A stretch of DNA of 64,000 nt, from the NCBI GenBank assembly GCA_035762005.1, contig DASTQA010000068.1, positions 1-64,000 on the forward strand, given 5' to 3'. Below, in pieces: positions 1 through 8,568 of this stretch (its first letter is position 1; every line of letters starts with the position of its first letter). The position numbers and the translations under genes were made by a program. The notes beneath the pieces are model-generated. The model ran no database searches and was not told the DNA's origin. It saw only the letters and a list, made by a program, of their open reading frames with translations. Source of the DNA: JAIBJN01 sp035762005 (lineage in GTDB: Bacteria > Actinomycetota > Thermoleophilia > Gaiellales > Gaiellaceae).

Positions 1-1217
1 GCGAGGTTGAGGCGCTCGTCGCGGATGACGTCCTGGGCGACGCGTTGCACGTCCGCGAGCGTCACGCGGTCGAGCGCCGCGAGGACCTCCTCCGGCTCGC
101 GGACGCGCCCCTCGAGCACCTCGTCGCGCAGGCCGAAGGAGATCGTCCCCTTCGGGTCCTCGAGCGAGAGGACGAGCCGGCCCTTCGCGAAGCTCCGGGC
201 CTTCTCGAGCTCGTCGGCCTCGAGCGGCTCCCGCGCGATCCGCGCGAACTCGCCCACGATCGTCGCGACCGCGTCGTCGATCCGGTTGATGTCGACGCCG
301 CCCTGGGCGAAGAGCGTGCCCGCGTCCGTGTACGCCTGGTTGTAGCCGTAGATGTAGTACGCGAGGCCGCGCCGCTCGCGCACCTCCGTGAAGAGGCGCG
401 AGGACATGCCGCCGCCGAGCGCGGTCGCGAGGAGCATGAGCGCGTAGCGGTCGGGGTGGCCGATCGGGTAGCTGTGGACGCCCATGCGGACGTGCGCCTG
501 GTCGGAGGCCTTCGTGTGGATCTTCACGCGCGGAGCCTCCTGCTCCCAGCTGACCGGCTCCGGCGAGCCCGTGCGCCCCCCAGGGACGTCGCCCAGGAGC
601 CCGGCGACGCGCTCGACGACGTCGCCCCCGACGGCGCCGGCGGCGCCGGCGACCATGCGCGGGGCGCGGTACCAGCGGTCGAGGTAGCCGAGGAAGGTCT
701 CGCGCGTCGCCGCCCGCACGGTCTCCTTCGTGCCGATGATGTCCCAGCCGAGCGGCTGGTCGCCGTAGAGGAGCTCGTCGTAGACCCCGTCGACGTAGTC
801 GCGGGGCGTGTCGTAGTACATGTTCATCTCCTCGACGATCACGCCCTTCTCGCGCTCGATCTCCTCGGGGTCGAACTTCGAGTGGCGGAGCATGTCGACG
901 AGCACGTCGAGGGCGGTGTCCCGGTGCTCGGCCGCGCACTTGACGTAGTAGCCCGTGTACTCCTTCCCGGTGAAGGCGTTGAACTCGCCGCCGATGGCGT
1001 CGATCTCCCCCGCGATCTCGCGGGCCGTGGGGCGTTTCTCCGTCCCCTTGAAGAACATGTGCTCGGCGAAGTGCGCGATGCCGTTCGTCTCTCGCGTCTC
1101 GTAGCGCGAGCCGGCCGCGAGCATGACGAAGCAGGCGACGGACTTCGCCGCCGGCATGTCGGCCGTCAGGACGCGCAGGCCGTTCGGCAGGGTTGTCTTC
1201 TCGAAGGCGTTCGCCAT
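1..1217 (-). CDS. M16 family zinc metallopeptidase (5' part; 3' end lies outside the window)
   Basis: Peptidase of the M16 (insulinase / processing-protease) family, a cytosolic zinc protease. Only about the first 405 residues are present because the gene runs off the left edge. Reading leftward from the ATG at 1217, residues ~49-53 are HFAEH, the inverted zinc motif HxxEH, followed by MFFKGTE. The third zinc ligand is expected in VIVEEMNMY near residues 126-134. The ATG shares one base with the TGA of the upstream thioesterase gene (TGATG), so the two are probably translationally coupled. The N-terminal sequence FEKTTLPNGLRVLT is typical of catalytic M16 subunits. Confidence 0.9.
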   Translation of the reverse strand, partial: MANAFEKTTLPNGLRVLTADMPAAKSVACFVMLAAGSRYETRETNGIAHFAEHMFFKGTEKRPTAREIAGEIDAIGGEFNAFTGKEYTGYYVKCAAEHRDTALDVLVDMLRHSKFDPEEIEREKGVIVEEMNMYYDTPRDYVDGVYDELLYGDQPLGWDIIGTKETVRAATRETFLGYLDRWYRAPRMVAGAAGAVGGDVVERVAGLLGDVPGGRTGSPEPVSWEQEAPRVKIHTKASDQAHVRMGVHSYPIGHPDRYALMLLATALGGGMSSRLFTEVRERRGLAYYIYGYNQAYTDAGTLFAQGGVDINRIDDAVATIVGEFARIAREPLEADELEKARSFAKGRLVLSLEDPKGTISFGLRDEVLEGRVREPEEVLAALDRVTLADVQRVAQDVIRDERLNL

Positions 1218-1639
1218 CAGGTGGCCACAGAGCTCCTCTCGTCGTAGGCGGCGAGCCGCGTGCGCCAGGCCTCGGGGACAGGCATGGACGCATCGGCCTC
1301 GTAGTCGTAGGCGACGAGCACGGACGAGGCCTCGAGGACGAGGCGACCGTCGCCGCCGCGGATCTCGTGCTCCATCACGAAGCTCTTCGTGCCGACGCGC
1401 GGGACGCGGGTGCCGATCTCGAGCCGCTCGGGGAAGCGGGCGGGCGAGCGGTACTCGGCGGTGACGCTCGCCAGGATGATGGAGAGTCGGTAGACGAACT
1501 CCGGCCCGAACACCCCGCCCAGGTAGGCGATGCGGGCCGTCTCCAGGTACGTGAGGTAGACCGCGTTGTTGACGTGGCCGGCGACGTCCACGTCCCGGAA
1601 CTCGACGTCCCGAGTCATGCTGAAGCGGTAGCCCTCCAT
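1217..1639 (-). CDS. acyl-CoA thioesterase, 4HBT hotdog fold
   Basis: Small (140 aa) hotdog-fold thioesterase of the 4-hydroxybenzoyl-CoA thioesterase/YbgC type. The signature FRDVDVAGHVNNAVYLTYLE, with the catalytic-type Asp and the GHVNN turn, sits near the N-terminus. It should hydrolyse an acyl-CoA or acyl-ACP in the cytosol; the substrate is not readable. The start is uncertain: ATGs at 1648, 1639 and 1618 are all in frame. I chose 1639 because family members have about ten residues before the FRD motif. It diverges from the SIS gene and is coupled to the M16 peptidase gene through TGATG. Confidence 0.82.
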   Translation of the reverse strand: MEGYRFSMTRDVEFRDVDVAGHVNNAVYLTYLETARIAYLGGVFGPEFVYRLSIILASVTAEYRSPARFPERLEIGTRVPRVGTKSFVMEHEIRGGDGRLVLEASSVLVAYDYEADASMPVPEAWRTRLAAYDERSSVAT

Positions 1640-1666
1640 CCGTCGCATGGTACTTTCGCCGCTCCG

Positions 1667-2536
1667 GTGCCCGGCGAGCTGACCCGCAAGGCCGTGCTGG
1701 CGCAGCCCGAGTGGCTGCGCGGCGTCCCCGGGCGCGTCGGCGACCGCCGCCTCCCCGCCGGGCGGGTCGTCTTCACCGGCTGCGGGACGTCCTTCCACGC
1801 CGCCCAGACCGGCGGCCCGGCGGTACAGGCGCTCGAGGCCGTGCTCTCGCCTCCCGAGGCGGACCTCCTCGTCGTCGTCAGCCACGAGGGCGGGACCGCC
1901 CTCGCGCTCGAGGCGGCGCGGGCCTTCTCGGGGCCGGTCTGGCTCGTCACCGGCAAGGAGGAGAGCCCGCTCGCCGACGTCGCCGACGAGGTGCTCGTCG
2001 TCACGCCGGAGCTGGAGGAGTCCTACTGCCACACGGCGAGCTACACGGCCGCCGTCGCGGCGCTCGCGGCGCTCCGGGGCGAGGATGTCTCGGCTCTTCC
2101 GGCCGCGGTCGAGCGCGTGCTCGCCGGGCCGCCGTTCGCAGACTCGGACCACGAGCGCGTCGCCGTCGTCGCTGCCGGCCGCGACTCGCCGACGGCGCAG
2201 GAGGCGGTCCTCAAGCTGCGCGAGGGCGTCCACCTGCCCGCCGAGGCGCACCACACGGAGCAGATCCTCCACGGCCACCTGGCGGCGATCGACGAGACCG
2301 TCCGCGTCTTCGTCCTCGAGGGCGAGGGCCGAGCCGCCGAACGGGCCGCGGACGTCGTCCGGGCGCTCGGCGAGATCGGCGCCGAGACGACACTCGTCCC
2401 CGGCGAGCACCCTGCGGTCGACATCGTGCGGTTCCAGCTCCTGACGCTCGCCCTCGCCGAGCGCCGGGGCGTCGACCCGGACACGATCCGCTGGGACGAG
2501 CCCCGCTGGGACGCGGCGCGCAAGTCCTACTCCTGA
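1667..2536 (+). CDS. SIS-domain sugar-phosphate isomerase/deaminase-like protein
   Basis: 289-residue protein with two SIS (sugar isomerase) domains, resembling the isomerase half of GlmS but with no glutaminase domain. The first SIS domain has FTGCGTSFHAA at ~36-47. The second has KLREGVHLPAEAHHTEQ, like the GlmS/AgaS region that carries the catalytic Glu and His. It probably acts on an aldose/ketose or amino-sugar phosphate in the cytosol. The start is GTG 1667 (VPGELTRKAVLAQPEWLR), since the frame further upstream is antisense to the thioesterase. The gene stands alone between a divergent and a convergent neighbour. GlmS itself is unlikely because of the missing glutaminase domain. Confidence 0.8.
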   Translation: MPGELTRKAVLAQPEWLRGVPGRVGDRRLPAGRVVFTGCGTSFHAAQTGGPAVQALEAVLSPPEADLLVVVSHEGGTALALEAARAFSGPVWLVTGKEESPLADVADEVLVVTPELEESYCHTASYTAAVAALAALRGEDVSALPAAVERVLAGPPFADSDHERVAVVAAGRDSPTAQEAVLKLREGVHLPAEAHHTEQILHGHLAAIDETVRVFVLEGEGRAAERAADVVRALGEIGAETTLVPGEHPAVDIVRFQLLTLALAERRGVDPDTIRWDEPRWDAARKSYS

Positions 2537-2540
2537 GCCG

Positions 2541-3908
2541 CTATCCGCTCGAGAGGAGCCAGAGGCCGGCGACGGTGTAGACGACCATCAGCGCCAGCAT
2601 GGCGTACTGGCTCGCCGCCGCCTTGCGGGGCGAGTCGAAGAGCTCGACGGCCCGGTCGTGGGCGAGCGCGAGCCCGGCGACGTGGCCGACGACGAGGGCG
2701 GCGACCTGCGTGTACCAGACGGCGTTCGGCGAGAGGACGCCGAGGTCGGGCCTGACGCCCGCCGTGCCGAAGAGGTCCCAACCACGCCCGAGCGGGTCGG
2801 AGACGAGCGGGGCCATGTACTGGCCCTGGAGGACGACCAGGGAGACGTAGTGGGCAACGACGTACGCGAGGGCGATCGGCACGAGACTGCCGAGGAAGGC
2901 GCCGCTCAGGTCGCCCGGGTACTCGGTGACGACGGCGGCGGCGCGCACCGCGACGAGGTACGCGAGGGCGACGAGGAGGATCACGAGCGCGAGGCCGGCG
3001 ACGTTCATGAGCGTCCCGACGAGATCCTGCAGCTGGGTCGAGCGCTCGCCCAGCGGCCGCGTCGCGTTCGCGCGGAAGTCGACCCACTGCTCCGTCCGCG
3101 AGAGCCCGTCGAAGGCGACCGACCCGAGCATGACGGCGAGGAAGGCGAGGGTGCCCGGGCGCAGGTCGATCCGGGTCAGGGCAGTGAACGGCCAGCGCAC
3201 GACCGCCCGGCCGTCCTCGCGCACGCCGAGTGGCGCGACGCGCGCGAGAAAGCCGAAGTAGACGCTGAACGCCTCGCCGCTCGCCGTCCACGCGTCCCGA
3301 CCGAAGGCGAGCATCCCGAGCCAGGTCACGACCGAGTAGACGACGATCGCGACCGCGAGCGAGCGCGGGTTCGCGGGATCCGTGTAGGCGAGCTCGAGCG
3401 CGGCGAAGGCGAAGAGGAGGAGGGCGGCCGGCCAGCGTCCCAGCCCGGCGGGGTAGGCGAAAGGCGTGGTCCACGGCCCGGCGGCCCGCTCCCAGAGCCA
3501 GGCGACGCCGTCGGCGGCGGCCCGCCACGGGTTGAGCGCGCTCCAGACGTTGCCGAGGAGCACGACGACGGGGACGAGCCAAAGCCAGAAGACGACGTAG
3601 ACGAACGTCGGCGCGAGGTTCTCGTTCGGCGTGCGGTCGCCGGCGACGGCGGCGAGCGTGACGACGACGAGGAGCACCACGCCGAGCGCCCCGAGGAGCG
3701 CCCGGAGCGCTCGTCCGAGGACGATCCGCTCGAGCGCCTCGGGCAGGGGCCGGCCGTCGGCGCGCTCCCGGAGGAGCGGCCGCTTCCAGAGCACCCAGAG
3801 GGCGACGAACGAGAGCAGGAGGACGAGCGCCGCGCCGTAGTAGAAGAGCCAGAGCGGAACCGGCAGGTCCTTGAACCCGCCGATCCCGTGGGCGAGGAGC
3901 AGGCCCAT
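2541..3908 (-). CDS. polytopic membrane protein, fenitrothion-hydrolase-like family
   Basis: 455-residue integral membrane protein with roughly 11-12 hydrophobic helices. The N-terminus (LLAHGIGGFKDLPVPLWLF) resembles actinobacterial membrane proteins annotated as fenitrothion hydrolase, a name carried over by homology; the physiological role is unknown. The next gene upstream on the same strand encodes a cupredoxin-like exported protein, so a copper- or redox-related partnership is possible (inference). The ATG at 3908 follows a GGAGG Shine-Dalgarno that lies in the 3' arm of a perfect 8-bp hairpin (3912-3930), so translation could be limited by RNA folding. Its 3' end converges on the SIS gene with only 4 bp between stops. 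Confidence 0.7.
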   Translation of the reverse strand: MGLLLAHGIGGFKDLPVPLWLFYYGAALVLLLSFVALWVLWKRPLLRERADGRPLPEALERIVLGRALRALLGALGVVLLVVVTLAAVAGDRTPNENLAPTFVYVVFWLWLVPVVVLLGNVWSALNPWRAAADGVAWLWERAAGPWTTPFAYPAGLGRWPAALLLFAFAALELAYTDPANPRSLAVAIVVYSVVTWLGMLAFGRDAWTASGEAFSVYFGFLARVAPLGVREDGRAVVRWPFTALTRIDLRPGTLAFLAVMLGSVAFDGLSRTEQWVDFRANATRPLGERSTQLQDLVGTLMNVAGLALVILLVALAYLVAVRAAAVVTEYPGDLSGAFLGSLVPIALAYVVAHYVSLVVLQGQYMAPLVSDPLGRGWDLFGTAGVRPDLGVLSPNAVWYTQVAALVVGHVAGLALAHDRAVELFDSPRKAAASQYAMLALMVVYTVAGLWLLSSG

Positions 3909-3911
3909 CTA

Positions 3912-3930
3912 GCCCGCCTCCGAGGCGGGC
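3912..3930 (-). terminator. 8-bp hairpin before the membrane-protein gene
   Basis: The arms GCCCGCCT and AGGCGGGC pair perfectly around a 3-nt loop. The hairpin lies between the cupredoxin-like gene (stop 3953) and the ATG at 3908. No U-run follows. It may be a weak attenuator, and it also contains the GGAGG ribosome-binding site of the next gene. Confidence 0.4.
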
Positions 3931-3952
3931 GTCCGGCGCCCGACGCGTCGCA

Positions 3953-4444
3953 CTAGCTGACTTCGAGCTCCGCGATCAGGACGCCGCTGTCCTCGAGCTC
4001 GACCTCGAACCGCCCGGTCAGGTCCGCGGTGAAGCGGATGCGGCCGGGCTGCCCGGGGGCGACGTCCGCGAGGAGGTCGTACCCGTGCAGGTGCAGGTGG
4101 TCGGCGACGTCGGAGCGGACGACGAGGAGGACGCGGCTGTCCTTCTCGATCTCGGGTCGCGCGACGCCTCCCTCCGGCTGGCCGTTGCGCACGACGACGA
4201 CGACGCGCTCGAGGTCGTCCTCTTCGTCGTCCTCGTCGGTCGTCGTGCCCCCGGTCGTCGTGGCGTCGGTCGTCTCCGTCGTCTCCGTGTCCTCGGTCGT
4301 CGTCTCCTCGCCGGCGGTCGTCGTCGCGGCCGCCGGCGTCGCCTCGTCGTCGTCGCCGTCGTCGCCGGGCCGCAGGACGACGAAGAGGACGACGGCGAGG
4401 ACGATCGCGCCGCCGGCGATCGCGAGCCTGCTCCATCGGGTCAT
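3953..4444 (-). CDS. membrane-anchored cupredoxin-like protein
   Basis: 163-residue exported protein: a basic N-terminus, one hydrophobic segment (~6-24), a Thr/Glu/Asp-rich low-complexity linker (~28-80), and a C-terminal cupredoxin-like beta domain of the EfeO/Cupredoxin_1 type. That domain contains HLHLHGYD near the start and FEVELEDSG near the end, where relatives usually carry ELHDSG. The usual second copper-ligand region therefore has Glu/Asp in place of His, and no Cys is present, so a classical type 1 copper site is doubtful. The ATG at 4444 has an upstream GGAGG. It is probably co-transcribed with the polytopic membrane protein downstream and may act with it on the outer face of the membrane (inference). 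Confidence 0.7.
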   Translation of the reverse strand: MTRWSRLAIAGGAIVLAVVLFVVLRPGDDGDDDEATPAAATTTAGEETTTEDTETTETTDATTTGGTTTDEDDEEDDLERVVVVVRNGQPEGGVARPEIEKDSRVLLVVRSDVADHLHLHGYDLLADVAPGQPGRIRFTADLTGRFEVELEDSGVLIAELEVS

Positions 4445-4536
4445 CGTGCTCCTCCGTGTTCGTTGCTCTCGAGCCGGGCCGGGCGGCGCGGCCCCCGTGC
4501 GGGGAGACGGCGTTTCATGATGGCAAACCGACGCCT

Positions 4537-4821
4537 CTAGCGGACGAGGATGCCGCCGTTCTCGACGGCTCCGCGGAGGAAGCCGAGCCAGTCCTCCCAC
4601 AGCTTCGCGTCCGCGAGGGTCAGCGGCTCCGGCGAGGCGCGGGAGACCGCGAAGTCGACGGCGCCCGGCTCGACGTGCCCTCCCGGGGCGAGGCGGTCGA
4701 GCGTCAGCCAGCCGGTCATCCCCTGGGCGTCCATCTCCACGGCGAGCCGCTCCAGGTCGCCCGCGCCCAGGAAGACGTGCCCGCCCATGCCGTCGTTCCG
4801 CGCCCAGTAGAGCCGCAGCAT
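4537..4821 (-). CDS. small conserved hypothetical protein (94 aa)
   Basis: Not recognised. It is a 94-residue soluble protein beginning MLRLYWARNDGMGG, with no membrane segment, no signal peptide and a mix of acidic and hydrophobic residues. The ATG shares a base with the TGA of the class V aminotransferase-like gene upstream (TGATG), so the two are translationally coupled and may work together. The longer frame upstream is antisense-like overlap with the aminotransferase. Confidence that it is coding rests on the coupling and the clean frame. Confidence 0.65.
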   Translation of the reverse strand: MLRLYWARNDGMGGHVFLGAGDLERLAVEMDAQGMTGWLTLDRLAPGGHVEPGAVDFAVSRASPEPLTLADAKLWEDWLGFLRGAVENGGILVR

Positions 4822-5987
4822 CAGACGAGCGCCTCCAGTCCGTCGAGGAGGCGGTCGACCTCCTCGGCCGTGTTGTAGTGGACGAGGCCGATCCGGAGCG
4901 CCCCCTCCGGAAGGCGGAGACGCGCCATCACCTCGACGGCGTAGTAGTCGCCCCACCAGACGGCGAGGTCGCGCTCGGCGAGCCGCTCCGCGGCCTCGCG
5001 CGGCGTGAGGCCGCGGAGCGTGACGGCGAACGTCGGCGTCCGCTCACCCATGGACGGCAGGCCGTGGAGGCGGACCCCGCCGGGCAGCCCGGCCAGGAGC
5101 CGCTCGCCCAGCTCGCGCTCGTGCGCGGCGATCGCATCCCAGCCGAGCGACTCGAGGTACGCCACGGCCGCGACGAAGCCCGCGAGAGCCTCGTGCGGGA
5201 GCGTCCCCGTCTCGAACCTCGCGGCGAGCGGCTCGTCGGGCGCCGGGCGCACCTTGTACGGGCGCCACCGCGCGAGCAGCTCCCGGCGGCCGTAGAAGAG
5301 TCCGAGGTGCGGGCCGCAGAACTTGTACGGCGAGCAGAGGAGGACGTCGACGCCCGCCTCGCGGACGGCGATCGGCCGGTGCGGCGCGTAGTGGACCGCG
5401 TCGCACCACGCGAGCGCCCCCGCCTCGTGCGCGAGCTCGGCGATTCGGCGGGCGTCGGTGATCGTGCCGACGGCGTTCGAGGCCCAGGGGAAGGCGACGA
5501 CCCGCGTCCGGCCCGAGAGCCGGCGCTCGAGGTCGGACAGGTCGAGGGTGACGTCCTCCTCGTGGAGGTCGGCGAAGCGGACGACGAGGTCGAGGTCGCG
5601 GGCGAGCTCGAGCCAGGGGGAGACGTTGCCGTCGTGGTCGAGCCGCGTGACGACGATCTCGTCGCCGGCCGCGAGCTCGCGGCCGAGGGTGCGCGTCAGC
5701 ATGAAGTTCAGCGTCGTCATGTTCTGCCCGAAGCCGACCTCGTCCGCCGAGCAGCCGAGGAAGCGGGCGGCGGCGTGGTGGGCCGAGACGACGAGGGCGT
5801 CGCTCCGGAGGCTCGTCGCGAACGGCCCGCCGAGGTTCGCGTTCGACTCGCGCAGGTAGCCGGCCATGGCGTCGATGACCTCGTCGGGCGTCTGCGTGCC
5901 GCCGGGGCCGTCGAGGAACGCGGTCGGGCGGTCGAGGGCGGAGAAGCGCGCGCGGACTGCGGCGAGGTCGAGGACGGCCGTGCTCAC
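4821..5987 (-). CDS. cysteine-desulfurase-like PLP enzyme (aminotransferase class V, VC1184 subfamily)
   Basis: 388-residue PLP-dependent fold-type I protein. The PLP lysine is in SPYKFCGPHLG (~227-237), preceded by the WCDAVHYAPH segment that holds the cofactor-binding Asp. The C-terminal RIGLVHYNTAEEVDRLL matches the VC1184-type subfamily of SufS/CsdA relatives. SufS proteins carry a catalytic Cys in an RxGxHC motif; here that place reads RIGLVHYN, so desulfurase activity by the standard mechanism is doubtful. The start is GTG 5987, overlapping the OsmC-gene TGA by 4 nt (GTGA), which excludes the longer frame upstream. It forms an operon with the OsmC gene and the 94-aa gene. Confidence 0.85.
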   Translation of the reverse strand: MSTAVLDLAAVRARFSALDRPTAFLDGPGGTQTPDEVIDAMAGYLRESNANLGGPFATSLRSDALVVSAHHAAARFLGCSADEVGFGQNMTTLNFMLTRTLGRELAAGDEIVVTRLDHDGNVSPWLELARDLDLVVRFADLHEEDVTLDLSDLERRLSGRTRVVAFPWASNAVGTITDARRIAELAHEAGALAWCDAVHYAPHRPIAVREAGVDVLLCSPYKFCGPHLGLFYGRRELLARWRPYKVRPAPDEPLAARFETGTLPHEALAGFVAAVAYLESLGWDAIAAHERELGERLLAGLPGGVRLHGLPSMGERTPTFAVTLRGLTPREAAERLAERDLAVWWGDYYAVEVMARLRLPEGALRIGLVHYNTAEEVDRLLDGLEALV

Positions 5988-6391
5988 ACGGACACGAGCT
6001 CGCCGTTCACGCGCCACTCGTAGCGCGGCTTCGCGGTCAGCGAGTGGCCGACGAAGCAGTCCCGCTCGGCGAGGCCGAGGAGCTCGGCGAGCGCCTCGCC
6101 CTCGGGGAGCGGCTCGACGTCGATGTCGAGGCCGCACTCGACCTCGACGAGTGCGTAGCGACCGTCCGCCTCGCGCTTCGTGACGACGCCCTCGGCGGCC
6201 GCCGCCCCGCGCACGGAGAGCGAGCGCCGCTCGGCGTGGAAGCCGAGGCTCTTCAGCGTGCAGCGCATGAGCGCCGCCAGGAGGAGGTGCTCCGGCGTCC
6301 ACTCCTCGCCCGGCTCGAGCGGCGAGCCACCGTCGACGAGCAGGCGTCCCTCGCGGTCGAGGGACGCCGCGTACTCGAGCCTCCGTGGCAA
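5984..6391 (-). CDS. OsmC-family protein
   Basis: 135-residue OsmC/Ohr-superfamily protein. The two redox cysteines of the family are in LMRCTLKSL (~43) and AERDCFVGHSL (~109). OsmC proteins are homodimeric cytosolic thiol peroxidases for organic hydroperoxides; general YhfA/OsmC-like members have unknown substrates. It lies one base after the methylmalonate-semialdehyde dehydrogenase stop (6393) and overlaps the next gene, so all four genes 7868-4537 are likely one transcript. Confidence 0.85.
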   Translation of the reverse strand: MPRRLEYAASLDREGRLLVDGGSPLEPGEEWTPEHLLLAALMRCTLKSLGFHAERRSLSVRGAAAAEGVVTKREADGRYALVEVECGLDIDVEPLPEGEALAELLGLAERDCFVGHSLTAKPRYEWRVNGELVSV

Positions 6392-6392
6392 C

Positions 6393-7868
6393 TCAGACTC
6401 TGGGCCAGCGCGTGATCACGACCTTCTTCTCGGTGTAGAAGTCGATCGCGTCGCGCCCGTGGGCGTGGAGGTCGCCGAAGAACGAGTCCTTCCAGCCGGT
6501 GAACGGGAAGAACGACATCGGCGCCGCGACGCCGATGTTCACGCCGAGCATGCCGGCCTCGGCCTCGTAGCGGAACCGCCGCATCGCGCCGCCGCTCGTC
6601 GTGAAGATCGAGGCGGCGTTGCCCTTCGTCGAGGAGTTGAGGATCTCGAGCGCGTGCCCGAGGTCGCGGGCCTTGAGGAGCGTGAGCACGGGACCGAAGA
6701 TCTCCTCGCGGGCGATCTCCGAGCCGGGCTCGGCCTCGATGATGGTCGGGCCGACGAAGTTGCCCTCCTCGGAGCCGCGGTCGCGTCCGTCGAGCAGGAG
6801 CTCGCCGCCGTCCTCGACGCCCTTCTCGATCCAGCCGAGGATGCGCTCGCGCGAGGCACCGGAGATGACGGGCCCTACCTCGGTCTCGTTGTCGGCGCCG
6901 TCCCCGACGACCATCGCGCCGGCCTTCTCGACGAGCGCCTCGCGAAGCGGCTCGTAGGCCTCGCCGACGGCGATGCAGACCGAGTTGGCGAGGCAGCGCT
7001 GTCCCGCCGCGTGGAAGGCCGAGGAGAGGACGCCGTCGACCGCTGTCCCGAGCTCCGCGTCCGGCATGACGATCACGTGGTTCTTCGCGCCTCCCAGCGC
7101 CTGGACGCGCTTCCCGTGCTTCGCGGACGTCTCGTAGATGTGGTGGGCGACGGGGGTCGAGCCGACGAAGGAGACGCCGTCCACCCCGGGGTGCTCGAGG
7201 AGCGCGTCGACGGCGTCCCTGCCGCCCTGCACGAGGTTGACGACCCCCGGGGGCAGCCCGATGCCGTCGAGGAGCTCGAAGGCGTGCTCGGCGGCGAGGG
7301 GATCCTGCTCCGAGGGCTTGAGCACGAACGTGTTCCCGCACGCGATCGCGAAGGGCAGGAACCACATGGGGACCATGAAGGGGAAGTTGAACGGGGTGAT
7401 CCCGGCGAAGACGCCGATCGGCTGCCGGATCATGTCGGAGTCGATCCCGCGGGAGACGTCCTCGAGGTTCGCGCCCTGCATGAGCGACGGGATGCCGGTC
7501 GCCACCTCGACGCACTCGATCCCGCGCCTGATCTCACCGCTCGCGTCCTTGATCGCCTTGCCGTTGTCGCGCGTGACGAGCATGGCGAGGTCGTCCTTCG
7601 CCTCCTCGAGGCGGTACTTGAACTCGAAGCAGGCGCGGGCGCGCTCGAGCGGCGGCGTCGCGCGCCAGCCGGGGAACGCCTCCCGCGCGGCGCGGACCGC
7701 CTCGTCCACCTCGGACGGGCCGGAGAGGGGCGCCTGCGCGAGCACCTCGCCGCTCGCGGGGTTCGTGACCTCGATCGTCTCGGCGCCGCCCGCCTCGACC
7801 CAGCGGCCTCCGATGTAGTTCTTGAGGGTTCGCGTCGCGACCCCCGGCTTGTCCTCGACCTGCGCCAT
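6393..7868 (-). CDS. mmsA: methylmalonate-semialdehyde dehydrogenase (CoA-acylating)
   Basis: 491-residue NAD-dependent aldehyde dehydrogenase of the MmsA/IolA class. It converts (methyl)malonate semialdehyde plus CoA to propionyl- or acetyl-CoA in valine, thymine or inositol breakdown. Diagnostic sequences are ITPFNFPFMVPMW, LGGAKNHVIVMPDA, the catalytic Cys in AFHAAGQRCLANS (~285), and GVNIGVAAPMSFFPFTGWKD near the end. The length is normal for the family. The ATG at 7868 has GAGGAGG upstream. It is the first gene of a leftward operon and diverges from mug with 36 bp between starts. Confidence 0.95.
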   Translation of the reverse strand: MAQVEDKPGVATRTLKNYIGGRWVEAGGAETIEVTNPASGEVLAQAPLSGPSEVDEAVRAAREAFPGWRATPPLERARACFEFKYRLEEAKDDLAMLVTRDNGKAIKDASGEIRRGIECVEVATGIPSLMQGANLEDVSRGIDSDMIRQPIGVFAGITPFNFPFMVPMWFLPFAIACGNTFVLKPSEQDPLAAEHAFELLDGIGLPPGVVNLVQGGRDAVDALLEHPGVDGVSFVGSTPVAHHIYETSAKHGKRVQALGGAKNHVIVMPDAELGTAVDGVLSSAFHAAGQRCLANSVCIAVGEAYEPLREALVEKAGAMVVGDGADNETEVGPVISGASRERILGWIEKGVEDGGELLLDGRDRGSEEGNFVGPTIIEAEPGSEIAREEIFGPVLTLLKARDLGHALEILNSSTKGNAASIFTTSGGAMRRFRYEAEAGMLGVNIGVAAPMSFFPFTGWKDSFFGDLHAHGRDAIDFYTEKKVVITRWPRV

Positions 7869-7904
7869 CGCAGCCTCCTCGTTCGACGGACGTAGAGTAT
7901 CGCC

Positions 7905-8429
7905 GTGGCCTGGCCGGCGGCTTCAGCGGTGCCGGACGTGCTCGCGCCCGGCCTTCGCTGCGTCTTCTGCGGGATCAACCCGGGCCGGCGCTCGGCCGCG
8001 GCGGGCGCGCACTTCGCGAACCCGCGGAACGACTTCTGGCGGCTCCTCGCGGACTCCGGCCTGACCCGGCGACAGCTCGCTCCCGAGGAGCAGTGGCGGC
8101 TCCCCGCACTCGGCTACGGGCTCACGAACGCGGCCTACCGGACGACGAAGGGGAGCGGCGACCTGCGGCGAGCCGACTTCGCGGGCTCTGCCGAGCGGCT
8201 CGAGCGCCTGGCGGAGGAGCTCCGCCCCGGCGTGCTCGCGTTCGTCGGCAAGGCCGCCTACCAGGGGGCGTTCGGCCTCGCGCGAGGCGAGCTCGGCCTC
8301 CAGGAGCGGCCGCTCGCGGGAACGCGCCTGTTCGTCCTCCCCTCGACCTCGCCCGCGAACGCCGCCGTCCCCTACGCCGAGCGGCTGCGCTGGTTCCGCG
8401 CCCTCGCGGCCCTCCTCGGCGCGGACTAG
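7905..8429 (+). CDS. mug: G/U mismatch-specific DNA glycosylase (Mug)
   Basis: 174-residue uracil-DNA glycosylase superfamily member. CVFCGINPGRRSAAAGAHFA (~19-38) contains the GINPG active-site motif in which Asn is catalytic for the Mug/TDG family, and LPSTSPANA (~145-153) is the minor-groove loop (NPSGLNR equivalent). It removes uracil or ethenocytosine mispaired with G. The GTG at 7905 has no Shine-Dalgarno, but a -10-like TAGAGT (7893-7898) sits six bases upstream, which fits a leaderless mRNA. It is a single gene. Confidence 0.92.
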   Translation: MAWPAASAVPDVLAPGLRCVFCGINPGRRSAAAGAHFANPRNDFWRLLADSGLTRRQLAPEEQWRLPALGYGLTNAAYRTTKGSGDLRRADFAGSAERLERLAEELRPGVLAFVGKAAYQGAFGLARGELGLQERPLAGTRLFVLPSTSPANAAVPYAERLRWFRALAALLGAD

Positions 8430-8536
8430 CCCCGTTCGGCCGACTCGCACGTCGCTGCGACGCTCTCTCGTCGCGGTCCGCGCACGACGCGCGCGCAAGA
8501 GGAGGCTACGCCCGTCAGCGGGTGGACGCACGGGGT

Positions 8537-8564
8537 GGCCCGGGGCGGCGGGCCGCGCCGGGCC
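8537..8564. terminator. hairpin between convergent mug and nadE
   Basis: GGCCCGG (8537-8543) pairs with CCGGGCC (8558-8564) around a G/C-rich centre. It lies in the 139-bp gap between the ends of mug and nadE, where a shared terminator is expected, but there is no U-run. No gene or RNA gene was seen in the rest of the gap. Confidence 0.35.
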
Positions 8565-8568
8565 GTTC

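Noticed and set aside
45..1247. A 400-codon plus-strand frame at the left edge
   Set aside because: Antisense to the M16 peptidase, whose HxxEH motif is clear on the minus strand.
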